Position numbers and translations under genes: made by a program. Below, in pieces: positions 12,701 to 24,039 of a DNA stretch of 64,000 nucleotides (its first letter is position 1; every line of letters begins with the position of its first letter). The stretch is taken from the NCBI GenBank assembly GCA_011503125.2, contig WWBZ02000010.1, positions 186,001-250,000 on the forward strand. Direction: 5' to 3'. This DNA is from Botryosphaeria dothidea (taxonomy: Eukaryota > Ascomycota > Dothideomycetes > Botryosphaeriales > Botryosphaeriaceae). The notes below the pieces were generated by a model. That model was not told the DNA's origin. It saw only the letters and a list, made by a program, of their open reading frames with translations, and ran no database searches.

Positions 12701-12950
12701 AAAAATTAGATAAATCTATAGCGAACTATTTAAGCTATAGAGTATACTCACTACTCTACTACGTATAAAGTATATTAGACTAAAGAACTTCCTCTTAAGA
12801 TATAAGATACTAGAATACCCTAGTTCTATCTATCTATACGGCTAATATAGATAAATTCTAAAGTATATTCTTCTCTTCTACCCCTACTTCTAATAGAGTA
12901 GGATATAGATACTCTAAAGGATAGAAACTACGGACTACTACTCCCTTCTC
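9740..12950 (+). pseudogene. LINE-T1 ORF2: endonuclease, reverse transcriptase, C-terminal domain
   Basis: ORF2 nicks the target and reverse-transcribes the LINE RNA. Endonuclease motifs are visible: ILAIxEP near 9870, a Ser-Pro-Asp segment near 9995, and ILLGDFNLYYP near 10170. RT spans about 11080-11950, with FRPITLLNTLEKLLKR near 11320, SLLSPILYLFF near 11730 and the catalytic box FVNN at 11806-11817, where Tad-type RTs have FVDD. Both Asp are therefore Asn and the enzyme is dead. A C-terminal region with Tyr in place of Cys/His follows at about 12500-12920. I see no clear RNase H in this copy. Confidence 0.82.
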
Positions 12951-13343
12951 TTAATAAAGAAAGAAATTAAAGTAGTAATAGACTAGTTCTTACGTCTAGG
13001 GCTACTTAAGTAATTTAGCCTAGTAAGAAAACTAATATAGGAAGATAACTAGGAAGAGAAACTAGGAGGATAACTAAGACTACTAGGACTACTAGAACCC
13101 GGATAACTACGAGAATAAGAACTAAAGAGATAGGTCTAGTAGGTAAATATAGGGCTACTATAGTAGCCGCTACTAGTAAAAAGAAAAAATAAGAACTAGT
13201 ATAGGATAGTATGCCTAGAGAGAGAGGAGGGGTTTTTACTAGGCGAAAAGATTTTCCCCCTCGTATAAAATAACTATAGATAGCTAGCCCCGTATAGACC
13301 CGTAAGGGAGCTATATCGGGAAGAAATAAATTTATCTATCTAT
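12951..13343 (+). other. LINE-T1 3' UTR with SINE-shared tail
   Basis: This is non-coding. The last 70 bases or so (about 13275-13343) contain TATAGACCC, then GGGAGCTA, then AAATTTATCTATCTAT, in the same order as the SINE 3' ends (43360-43431 and, reversed, 3332-3400). It is probably the recognition tail for the LINE RT. Confidence 0.75.
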
Positions 13344-15383
13344 CTATTATTCGCTTCTTTAAGACTTAGAAACTAGAACTTATAAGTACTTCTATAGATA
13401 AGCCTATTAAGATACTTACGAATTATAAGAATCTAGAGTATTTTATAATAACTAAGTAGCTAACTAGCCGCTAAGCCCGCTAGGCTAAATTTCTATCCGC
13501 CTTTAACTTTATTATCTTCTACCGGCTAGGTAAATAAGAAGAGAAGCTAGACTCGCTTATAAGGAGAACGTAGGACTTACCGTAAGGAATTAACGACTTA
13601 AGAAAGTAATACCGGTTCTAATAACTACTTCGGGACTTAAACCTAGAACCTAATATAAAGATCGCTATTAATTCTATTCTCTTTACTACTAATAACCTAG
13701 AGAAGAAGAAGTTAGACTCTTAAGAGCCGAAAGATAACTAGACTTAGAAAACCTAGAAAGCCTAGAAAACCTAGAAAGCTAGATAAAAAGACCTTAATAT
13801 ACTTATTAGCGAAGCCTATAAGAAGGATAGAGTAATCTAGGACCTTCGTAGAAGTATTAATACTAGAGATAAACGTATACTAAGCTACTTAATTAGAAAA
13901 GGCTATAAGAAAAATATTTAGAACTTCTTAGTAAAAGATAGTTAGATATAGCTAAAAGACGCGCTTATTATCCTAGACTACTAACTACTACGCCTACGCC
14001 TCCTATAGAATTACTACGAAAAACTACTTATAAAATATCTAGAATCTAAAGCTATATATAGAAAGCTTATAGAAAACTACTAGTAGGCTAGATAAAGAAA
14101 AGACGTTACTCGTTTCTATAAGAACTATTACTACTACCGCCGCTATAAGCTATACTTAAAATAAAAGTAAAAACTACTTAAACCGCTATCTATTCCCTAA
14201 TAGAAGTAGCTCTACGTAATTCTAGACTTTATAGAAAAACTACCGCTATATACTAGAAAGAATTAGAAATACCGATACTATCTAGTTATTATAGACCGTT
14301 TAACTAAAGAAAAGATCTACGAGCTAATAATAATACTAGGTACTAAAGAAACCGTAGAGGCTCTAAACCGCCGCCTCTTTTATATATAAGGTTTTCTAAT
14401 AGATATTATCTTCGACCGAGGTAGCGCTATAGACTTCTATATCTATAGAAGAACTATAGAACGATATAACGTAAAGATTAAAATATTAACTATCTTTTAC
14501 TTCTAGACTAACGGCTAGAGCGAAAGCTCTATTAAAGATCTTAAAAAGTACCTCTAGATATATATTAACTACGCGTAAGATAACTAGGTCGACTTTCTAC
14601 CTAAAGCTAAATTTATAGCTAATATATATATTAGCGTATTAACTAGTATATCGCTATTCTTCGCCGATAACGAATTCTATCTACGCACTAGCTTAGAGTC
14701 TATAAAAATCTACTAAGATACTAGAAAAGTAGAAGTAATTAGAATAGACTAATTAGTTAAAAGATTAAATACTATAAGAAGCTTCCTCTAAGAATAACTA
14801 GCCTAGATATAAGAAGAATAAGTCTACTACGTAGATAAATTTCGCTAGCTATATTCTACTTTCCGTATAGGCGATAAAGTATTTATTAACGCCTAAGACT
14901 TTAATCTAGAACGGAATAGTAAGTCTCTCTTACTAAAGAATCTTAGTCCGTAGAAAATTACTAGGTTAATTAACGGTAAAGTATACGAAGTTACTATACC
15001 TTCTTATATATAAAAGAAAGAAATCTTCTCTATATTCTATTCTTAGAAGCTATATCTTATTCTAGATAATCTATACCCGGGTTAGATCTAGAAGTCTAGC
15101 CTAGTATACGTAATCTTTAATAAGAACGAGAATAAAACTTATAAGAAGTAGAAAGTACTAAAGGTAGTAGACTATCGAAATTTAAGATATAGAGTATAGT
15201 ATAAGGTTATCTTTATAGATAACTAGAACGAGTAGAACTCTAATCCTCTATAGTAATACTAGAGTAACTATAAGAATACTTTTAATAAAATCTATAAGTA
15301 CTACGTATACTATAAGAACGCGCCTAAGCTACCCGAATTTTTTAAGAAGCTTAGTAAATCTCGCTTAGAGAAGAGAGAGATAG
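13344..15383 (+). pseudogene. Gypsy-A1 pol 3' half: RNase H end, integrase, chromodomain-like tail
   Basis: Colinear with Gypsy-A2 34573-36612. RNase H residues appear at 13344-13560, a zinc-binding HHCC remnant at about 14000-14150, and the integrase core at about 14190-14640 (IIDRLTKEKIYE, then IIFDRGSAIDF, with both core Asp kept). A chromodomain-like segment follows at about 15100-15340 (VLKVVDYRNLRYRV), with a C-terminal tail reading APKLPEFFKKL. Stops are TAG/TAA. It ends next to the polypurine tract before the LTR. Confidence 0.8.
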
Positions 15384-15615
15384 TATTAGGCTTCTTAAGC
15401 GCTACTACTTTAGATAACTAAGTAGATACTTAATAATAACTAAAGGTTCTAGCTTTACTAAGAATAACTTAGTTAGATACTAAAATACGGGCCTAGCGCT
15501 AAGCGACTAGGTATATTTATTCTTCGCCCTCTCTTTCTAGACTCTCTTTTCTTTCTTCTTATATATAGATTTTTAGTTAAAAGTAATACTATTATTTCGG
15601 CTTTACTACCTTATA
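15384..15615 (+). repeat. Gypsy-A1 3' LTR
   Basis: The 232-bp partner of 5880-6111. A purine run just upstream (15368-15383) fits a polypurine tract. Confidence 0.92.
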
Positions 15616-16400
15616 CTTTACCGGGTATACTATAATCTACGCGGTCGACGTTCTTAAGCTCTTCTTCGAGGCCTATAACGTAATTAGTAAGATTAAGACT
15701 ATTAAATAAGCCGTTAATAGTATAACGCTATAAGCGATAATCCGTAGCTAACTTAAGCTTTAGAACACGTATACGCGTTAAGTCGGAGTCCGCTATACTT
15801 AGTAAATAGTACGTTTATCCGGAAGAATTAGATAGCTTTAAAATACTAGGCGCGGGTTACTTAAATAAAGAGGGCCGCTAAATATATAGTTACTCGAGTT
15901 AAGAGCTACGAAGCGCGGATTACTTAAATAAAGAGGGCCGCTAAATATATTATTACGAATATACGTAGATAACGAGTAGATATTAATCTAGTCGCGAGTA
16001 GCTCGTCGAAGAGGCGGACCGGGCTTATAACCTAATAGATATAGTACGAAAGAATAATCGATTAAAGAGAGAGTTAGTAGAGGTTAATATATTTAACTAC
16101 TAAGCTCTACTCGTTAAGCGAGCTATTAGAGCTAATCTACTAATAGTCTTAGAGATACGAGTAAATAAAGAGAATAAAGAAAGAGTTATTCTAGGCCTAT
16201 AGCCTCTACTATAGTCTATATATTCTATTAAAAGAAAATATAAAAATAAAGCTATCCTCTCTATACTCCTTATACTATTTTCTTCGAGACTACTTTCTAA
16301 GTACTATTAGTCTCTATAGCGGCGTAACGGCTAGCTAGAGAAGAAGTTAATTTAGCTTAAGAAGAATTAAGCTCTTAGTCTTTAGTTACGATTAGTCTTT
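15616..16400 (+). other. Unassigned RIP-degraded sequence next to LINE-X
   Basis: It lies between the Gypsy-A1 LTR and the C-terminal end of LINE-X. It could be the 3' UTR of LINE-X read on the minus strand, but no LINE tail is seen. On the plus strand a fairly open line reads RAYNLIDIVRKNNRLKREL from about 16020, which I do not recognise. A direct repeat of about 38 bp occurs at roughly 15855-15893 and 15914-15951, built around TACTTAAATAAAGAGGGCCG. No gene can be called with confidence. Confidence 0.4.
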
Positions 16401-17261
16401 CTATAGCTAGAGTAAATACCGCCGTTACTTTAACTACGCGTACGTCTACCCGCTACTTCTCCGGCGGGCTATCTATATACTTACCGTCGAATCTTTTTAT
16501 ATCCGACTATCTACCTAGTATAAATATAAGATCTCTAAATCTACTTTCTAGATCGATATATAATTTAGCCCGGTAATCTATTTAGCGTAGATATTCGAGT
16601 AGAAAGTACTTAACGGTTTTCTTTTCTACTCCGTATCTATACGAGAGTATCTCTACTCGCTTAATCTTATATAGTAGCTCGTTTAGGCTTACTTTCGATA
16701 TTCTTAACTATACGATTACTACTATCTATCTATAGTTTAGCTAGTCGTAGAGTTTCTTAGTATAAAAGTACGCTAGTACGCGGTCGAGCTTACGGCTTAA
16801 CTCGCCGATCTTAGACGCTTTAAACGTCTTTCTTTATAGTTCTAAGATAACTTTCTTATACTAGGCTATAGCCGACGACCGTAGTAGCCTACTTAGAGAA
16901 GGCTTCTAGTTACTCTTTATAGCTTTTAGTACTAAGCTATACGCTCTCTCGTTCTCTATAATTTCTTCGTACGCTAATATCTATCTAAACTCGATAGACG
17001 GCCTCTTATTATATCTAATTAGGTCTAATAAGCGGAAAATACTTCTAATAATTTCTTAACGCGGCTTTTATCGTAGCCTACGGAAGAGATAAAGAGTAGT
17101 CTTACTATCGCTATAAATAGCGTATTTTACTATAGCTACTTAAAGATATTTAACTATTATCGTAGTAGACTACGTATCTTATATTAGCTCTATAGCTTAG
17201 TATATTATCTAAAGCTCTATAAAAGAGGTATCTACTATCTTAGATTTACTAACTATAGACG
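16400..17261 (-). pseudogene. LINE-X fragment: RNase H and C-terminal region of a Tad-like LINE
   Basis: On the minus strand, from 17261 downward, an RNase H reading line appears: ELxIIYxAIELI, then VKYAIYSDSKTTLYLF, then IIENERAYSLVLKA near 16960. These correspond to the E, D and final D/N-E-R motifs of Tad-type RNase H. A C-terminal segment with regularly spaced aromatic residues in place of Cys/His follows (about 16540-16800). The LINE continues across LINE-T2, whose 15-bp TSDs bracket the gap, into 22445-23771. Confidence 0.7.
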
Positions 17262-17705
17262 AATAAGTAATAATAGATAGATAGATAAATTTATTTCTTC
17301 CCGATATAGCTCCCTTACGGGTCTATACGAGGCTAGCTATCTATAGTTATTTTATACGAGGGGGAAAATCTTTTCGCCTAGTAAAAACCCCTTCTCTCTC
17401 TCTAGGTATACTATTCTATACTAGTTCTTATTTTTTCTTCTTACTAGTAGCGGCTACTATAGTAGTTCTATATTTACCTACTAGACCTATCTCTTTAGTT
17501 CTTATTCTCGTAGTTATTCGGGTTCTAGTAGTTCTAGTAGTCTTAGTTATCCTTCTAGTTCCTCTTTCTAGTTATCTTTCTATATTAGTTTTCTTACTAA
17601 ACTAAATTACTTAAGTAGCCCTAGGCGTAAGAACTAGTCTATTACTACTTTAATTTCTTTCTTTATTAAGAGAAGAGAGTAGTAGTCCGTAGTTTCTATC
17701 TTTTA

Positions 17706-20700
17706 GAGTATCTATATTCTACTCTATTAGAAGTAGAGGTAGAAGAGAAGAATATACTTTAGGGTTTATCTATACTAGCTATATAGATAGATAGAACTAG
17801 AGTATTCTAGTATCTTATACCTTAAGAGAAAGTTCTCTAGTCTAATATACTCTATACGTAGTAGAGTAGCGAGTATACTCTATAGCTTAGATAGTTCGCT
17901 ATAGATTTATCTAATTTTTAGATTCTACTATATACTTTAGGCTACTAGCTTATCTTATCTTCCCTAGCTAGTAGACTTTATCTATCTCTTCTTTTACTTA
18001 TTTCTATATACTATACGTAGCTTTATTCGCTCTAGAAGACTCTAGTAGATAGAGGGGTAGTAGTTAAGAAGTAAGTTTACCTTTTTTCTAAGTAGGGTTC
18101 TTCTAGTAGGGCTAGTAGCGCCTCTAGTACTTAGAGTAGCTCGAGCTATCTATTTAATACTCTAGTAAGTTTCCTCTACTACTATCGCGACTAGACTATC
18201 TCTAGCTCTAATAGCCTAGGCTAGTACTAGTTCGTCTAGATATAGTAAGAGTAGGGGAATTTCTATCTTATACTTTAAGATTTATATATTAGTTAACTTA
18301 TACGCCTCTAAGATAGTACGTAGGTACTAGTTTTAAATCTTCTTTAGTAGCTAGATAGTTATTTTTCTCTATTCTAGGATTCTCTCTAGGATATACTATA
18401 CTCTATAGCCGTAGGTAAGAACTAGCCTTACTACGGCCGTATAGATATAACGGGCTTTAGTAAATAAGGCTTTCTAGGTAGACGCCGCGAGTCTAGAGAG
18501 AGATATATACTATTTAATTACTTTAGCTTCTATTTCCCTAATATAGGGTTTTTATTTAAGCTTATTATCTACGTAGACTCCTAGAATCTTAATTATAGGC
18601 TCTAGGTATCTAGTAAATCTAGGAATACGGATCTCTACTACTATATTAAATCTCCTTAGTTTTCTTATAAAATAAATAAGATAATACTTATCGGGCGAGA
18701 AAGCTAACCCGTAGGTAGCTATCTAGTACTCGTAAATTTAATATACTCCCTCTAGTATTCTATAGTTCTATTCTATAGATCTACTAAAGATTAGAATATT
18801 AGTATTATCGACGAATCTAAGGGGGAAGATATTACTCCTACGTAGCTATATAAGTAGATTAGAAGTAAAAAATAGGTAGAGTATCGGCGATAGTAAGGAT
18901 TTCTAAGGAATCCCGGTTAAGATCTAGATTAGTAGACTAGTAAAGTCTTCGAAGGATAGCTAAGTAGTACGGTCCTATAGAAAGAATCGGGTAAATCTTT
19001 CTACCTATTCTAGGAGTTTTACTATTTTTATATTATAGAGAAGCCTTCTATAAGATACGTAGTTATATACTTCCGAGATATCTAGGCTAAGGACTAAAGC
19101 TACTAGCTCTAGGTCTTATATCTAGATAGTATAGATCTATTCTATAAGTAGGTTAAGAGCTACTACTACGGATCTATTTCTTCTAGCTTCTATCTATATA
19201 TTAGGGAGTAGGCCGTATACTTTAGTAGCCTAGAAGATTCTATCTACTATAATTCTCTTAAGTAGCTTTTCTAGCGTATTAAGTAAAGTAATTAGCCTAA
19301 ATAACTTAGCTTTAGTATAGTCGTCCCTCTATAGTTTCCTAAGAACTACGGTAATAGAGCTTTTAAACTATCTAGAGTAGTATCTAAGTACGAGGTATTC
19401 CTAGAAGAGTCTAGTAAGGGGTTTCCTTAGTATCTTAGCGTATTACTTTAGGAACCTATTAGTAATCTTATCTAGGCCTAGTACCTTATCTAGGGGAAGC
19501 TTCTTAATAGTATAAAGAACCTATTCTTTAGTAAGGTCTTAGAGAATCTCTACTAGTACTAGGTATATATATCTATCTAGATCTAAGAGGTCGGTAGCCC
19601 TAGAAGGTAGGAAGAACTAGTTAGTAAAGATTTCTACCTTAGACTAGTTATCGTAATATAGTTATTTATCTACTTTCTAGAGGAATAGAAACTAAGATAG
19701 CGCTAGAGGTTCTAGTACCCTTATTCTTACCTACTTTAAGAGCTTCTAGAGTATAGATAGGTTCGAAGTAATTTTAGCTACTATTCTACGCTATACTTTT
19801 ATTCTATCTCTTCTAATCTACCTCTTCTTACTATTAGTAATAGTTTAGTATACTACTTAGTCCTCCTTTCTCTCTATAGTCGTCTACTTTCTTTTAGCTA
19901 CTTTAGTCTAGTATACTAGATCCGAATACTTCTTTATCTATTATATAGAGGCCTAGAGCGAGAGTCTCGCTACTAGAATAGTCTCCTAGATTATTCTTTA
20001 GATAGCCTTCTAGAGTAGTATAGTAAAGTAATTTAGATCTACTTTAGTATTAAGAGAGGCTACTTTAAGGTATTCGAGCTTTAATTAGAGTATATTATTA
20101 GTTCTCTTTTAGTCTACTTTCTTCTACTAGGATCTTAGAGGGCGTAGTTCTACGGAGGTAGAAGAAAAATTAAGTATAGTAAGAATAGGTAGGTAGTTAG
20201 AGGATAATTCGAGCTTCTAGCTAACTCTATAGCTAAGAATTCTCTCCTCTAGCTACCGTAATATAAAGATAAAATCTAGAGTACTCTCGCTACTACTATC
20301 TCGTCTAATAATAGTACCTCTTAGAAGGGCTAGGTTAAGATTAGCTATAATAGCTATCTTAATTAGGTTATCCGCTAGGATATAGTATATTAGGGAGGTT
20401 ATATCTCTCTAGATAGAATAGTAGAGGTTAAAGTCCCCTAGGAGAATATACTCCCCTAGTTTTCTAAGAACTTCCGGTAGAAGAGATAGGGTTTCTAGCG
20501 CTATACTAGTATAAGAGGCTAGCGGAAGATTATAGTAGTTATAGATATAGATTATATATATTCTAGTAATAAGAAATAGTATAATAAGATCTAGTAAATA
20601 GACTATTACTTACTAGGAGTCGGGGCTAATAGCCTTACTTATAAAGAAGTAGGTTCTTACTACTCTCTTCTAGGAAAAAACTATATAGTAAGTAGGATAT

Positions 20701-20890
20701 CTTACTATTATTTTAATTCTCGGGTTTCTTTAAGGTTTCTAGATAGCTAGGATATAATAGATTTTTAGGTCTACTTCCTTAAAGAGCGGAAGTATTATCC
20801 TATTCTTACTCTTATAGGCGTTATACTATATAATAGAGAGAGAGCCTATATCTAATATTAACTTTCTTCTATCTCTAGGTCCGGCTACGA
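17706..20890 (-). pseudogene. LINE-T2 ORF2: endonuclease, RT, C-terminal domain
   Basis: Colinear with LINE-T1 ORF2. By correspondence the endonuclease lies at about 20190-20890, the RT at about 18680-19670 and the C-terminal region at about 17710-18130. The same frame-breaking TAG/TAA stops and Asp to Asn changes are present. The distal 3' UTR occupies about 17277-17700. No ATG is available for a start, so the limits are approximate. Confidence 0.8.
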
Positions 20891-21059
20891 GGGGGCTAGT
20901 AGTATAGGCTATAAGAAGGAAGTTCCCGCGGGCTCCTTTAAGGCGTGTTATAAGCTATTAAGTCCGGTAAACCTTATTTAGTTAGAAGACGAGGGGCGGC
21001 TTAGGTCTCTTAGCCTGCCTAGTCCCCTCTTAACCGGCTTCTTCTTTCTAATCCTCTTT

Positions 21060-22390
21060 CTTAGTCTAACGGTTAACTAGTTAGTTTAAGGCTATATTTT
21101 AGTTATTAGAGATCCTTCCCGGTGCCTTTCTAGTACTACTAGACGGGCCTAGGCGGCCTTAGTATAGTAGGCTCTACGTACTAGATAGAAGTTACTCTAG
21201 ACTATATATCTTTAAGAGTAGTTTACGTACTATATACTTTCCTTAGGGTAGTTTCTAGTATTATATACCTTACTATACTATCCGTACTTTTCCTTCTTTT
21301 TATAATAGTTAGTAATATAACCGTAGGTCTAGTACTTAAAATACTAGGTTACTATAAAGGCTACGTTATAGTACTACGCTATATAGATAGTAAAGTTAAT
21401 AATAAGCCTCTTATTAATAATCTAGTTAGCGATTTCGGAGTTTATAGTACTAAGGATAATAGCCGAGTAAGTTTTCTCCTCTAGAAGCTTTCTCTTTAGC
21501 TAGACTAGCTTACTAATACGTAGTTCTAGGTATAGAGATAGATTCTACTTCTAGATAGTTTAGATAGCTTAGAAGTCTATAGTATCGATTTCTTCTTAAG
21601 AAACGTTATATACTAGTACTAAGTATAGCTACTAGTTAGGCCTAACTTCTTTTTCTAATTCTATAATCTATTTCTAGTTCTAGAAAAGAGCTATTCTAGT
21701 TACTTTATCTAGTATAAAGATTCTAACGTCTCTACTAGAGAGCTTCTTAGTAGTAAGTACTTTCTTATACGCCTAGCTTTTTCCTATCTAGATCTTTCTA
21801 ATAATTACCTTATTTAAGAGCTTAGCTATTTCTTATCTATTTACTATCTTTAGGAAGTAGAGAGTAAGTTTAGTAGTAGCTAGGGGGGTAGAGGGCTTCG
21901 GGGCTACTTAGGCTATAATTTATACCTAGCTACGAGTATTAGGTATAGATATAGAGATAGCCTAGATACGGTTAACTATTTTTTAGACCTATTAGACCTC
22001 TTTAAGAATATTCTTAAGGCCTAGCTTCTTAGTAGTTACCTTCTAGTAAATAGTAATATAATTCTAAAAGATTATCTTAGTAATATCGAGAAAATTTTTT
22101 ATTTAGCTAGAGAGAACTAAAGGGAGGCTAGCGGATATTTATAGAGCTTAGAGAAGGGTATCTACTATTTTTAAGGCTCTCTTAACGTATTCTACGCTAT
22201 ACTAGATACTTTACGGTTTCTTAGAAGTATATTAGAGCTAGATAGAGGTAGTTACTAGAAGAGGCTATTCGCCTCTTTCTATATCCTCTATATTAACTAC
22301 TTTACGGCTATAGTTATCTTAAGTACTATTTTAGAACTCGCGAAGCCTAGAAGAGTTTCTAGGGCTTTCTCCCGGCGCCGTAGCTTAGAG
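21060..22390 (-). pseudogene. LINE-T2 ORF1 (Gag-like, zinc knuckles)
   Basis: Minus-strand counterpart of 8240-9560. The zinc-knuckle region maps to about 21200-21360. It is RIP-degraded, but a few TG-containing sites survive near 20945, 21018 and 21119, each adjoining a C or G. Confidence 0.72.
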
Positions 22391-22444
22391 TTAATTTTTT
22401 AGTATAGTTATATTTATAGGTAACTATATAATAAGTAATAATAG

Positions 22445-23771
22445 TTATACTCTTACTATCTACGTAAAAAACGCCGGTTCTAAGCTTACTATTTCTTCGC
22501 GTACTATTCGTAAAAATAGCTACCTCTAACTACGGTAGAGAGCTAGCTCGTAGCTTTACCGCCTTAAGTAATTTAATATTAATAATCGGCCTATTAGCCT
22601 ATAGTATTCTTATAAACGGGTAGATCGTCTTAAGATACTCGACGTCGATATCTCTAGCTATTAGTATTATCCGCTATAGCGGAGATACGAACCTCTTATT
22701 AGCCGGGTCGATCGTACGCTTTAGCTTCTAAAACGGATATTTCTACGATAGCGTAAAGTAGCTAACCTAGAATTAAAGTAGTTACTAGTCGAGGCGGATC
22801 TTAGTAGATAAAATCGCTATCTCGGCTTCGAGAATAGATAGCGCGATCGTTCTAAATACTTCGGTAATTACTCTACCCGCGATTCTCTATACCGCTTCGA
22901 GTAATTTTAGTAGTAGTATAGTTAGGGCCGGCGCCTATACTAGAGCCGTATAATCTACCGCCGAGGCTACTATAATAAAGAAGAGCTAGCGTACGCTACT
23001 CGGCCGGAGGCTCTATAATCGTTTTAGCGCTAGAGCTATCTAGACGCCTCTTTTCGTAATCCTATCCGCGTAGATCTTAAACCGTAGTTTCTAATCGAAG
23101 ACGACGCCTAGAATCTTTACTTCCGCCTTTAGATATACTTCTCTTTCCTTAACTACTATCGGCTCGTTAGACCGTCTTTACTTATTCCGCGTAAAGTATA
23201 CGAGCGTTATCTTTCCGGCTTTAAACGTCGCGCCGCTTATCGCTTTCTACTCTTTAGCTCGAGTTACTACCGTTCTTTAGAGCTTTACTACGTTCTTACT
23301 TACGGACGATTCTATTATCTAAGCGCTATAGTTATTAATAAACGTAATAGCTTCTTTACTTCTATTAGTTACGGACTATACTAAGTTAACGTTAAAAAAA
23401 AGAAATAGTATTAGTAAGAGAGGCGACCTCTATAGAAGCTCTATCTACGATAGATCTATAATTTTAGACGTCTTATCGTTTACTACTATAGAGGCGCTCT
23501 TATTAAAGTAAAATACTTCTATCTACTTAACTAGTACTTCTAAAATTCTTTATCTAAGTTACTAAAGAAATACGTCGTAGAAGATACTATTATAGATACT
23601 CTTAACGTCGAACGATAGAAGCGAGAGAATCTTATCTTTCCGCTACGTATCGTAGATACGCTACTATAGAACCGTTAGTATCTATATCGTAGACCGTTAC
23701 TTTCTACCGTTAAAGTAGTTCTTAGATAGTAGAGAGTACTTCTCTACTAAAGTAGAGATTCTCTCTACTAC
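22445..23771 (-). pseudogene. LINE-X fragment: reverse transcriptase palm and thumb
   Basis: On the minus strand from 23771: SFDVKSIYNSIFYDV near 23610, then RSPLLLILFLFFNVNLV near 23410 (the G-x-P-Q-G-S-P-L-S-P motif of LINE RTs), AITFINNYSA near 23340 (the A/FVDD box, now NN), and RITKRGVxIALALKRLxSL near 23010, a typical Tad/CRE-like thumb. This LINE differs in sequence from LINE-T and carries its own RNase H (16400-17261). It is split from its N-terminal RT part (29823-30455) by Gypsy-B. Confidence 0.8.
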
Positions 23772-23972
23772 TATTACGGTCGTATAAAACTAAGTTTAAG
23801 TAGATATTAATTAACGAAGATTCTAGAGTAAAGAAGAAAGAAGAAAGAAAAAAAGAAAGAAAGCTATCTTTTATCGCTATTTAGGAAAGCTTTAACTAAG
23901 TAGATAAAAGATTATTCGTATCCGGCTAGTCGAAAGTATAAGTTAATTCTAATCTTACTCCGGATCGTAATA
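23772..23972 (-). repeat. Gypsy-B 3' LTR
   Basis: 201 bp, matching 29617-29817 apart from a short indel and transitions. A purine tract (AAAGGAGGGA on the minus strand) adjoins at 23973-23990, as expected for second-strand priming. Confidence 0.94.
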
Positions 23973-24039
23973 GTATCCCTCCTTTAAATTAGCTTATACC
24001 TAAAAGCTCTAACTACCGCGGTATCTTTCTTTAGCTATT

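Larger units (their letters stand above)
8197..13343 (+). mobile_element. LINE-T1: full-length Tad1-like LINE, about 5.15 kb
   Basis: It matches LINE-T2 (17277-22429, opposite strand) end to end. Both begin ATATAGT and end in a short TATC/ATCT-type repeat tail without poly(A). The order is ORF1 with zinc knuckles, then an apurinic-type endonuclease, RT and a C-terminal domain, as in the Tad clade. The insertion replaced 1795 bp of Gypsy-A1 sequence rather than making a duplication. The left flank CTTATT aligns to Gypsy-A2 up to 32777, and the right flank CTATTATT aligns from 34573. Confidence 0.9.
5880..15615 (+). mobile_element. Gypsy-A1: Ty3/Gypsy element with nested LINE-T1, 232-bp LTRs
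   Basis: Two 232-bp LTRs (5880-6111 and 15384-15615) enclose gag (about 6420-8196), LINE-T1 (8197-13343) and the 3' half of pol (13344-15383). Gypsy-A2 at 30461-36844 is a second copy of the same family. Comparison shows that A1 lacks the counterpart of A2 32778-34572, which holds protease, RT and the start of RNase H, at the LINE-T1 position. The flanks ACTAG (5875-5879) and CTTTA (15616-15620) do not match. The element may therefore be a recombinant, or one flank has been lost. Confidence 0.9.
17277..22429 (-). mobile_element. LINE-T2: full-length Tad1-like LINE, reverse, perfect 15-bp TSD
   Basis: The second copy of the LINE-T family (5153 bp), inserted into LINE-X. Its target duplication AATAAGTAATAATAG is perfect at 17262-17276 and 22430-22444, which fixes both ends of the family. 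Read on the minus strand it starts ATATAGT and ends TTTATCTATCTAT. With LINE-T1 it forms an inverted pair of 5.15-kb arms separated by about 3.9 kb. Confidence 0.95.
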
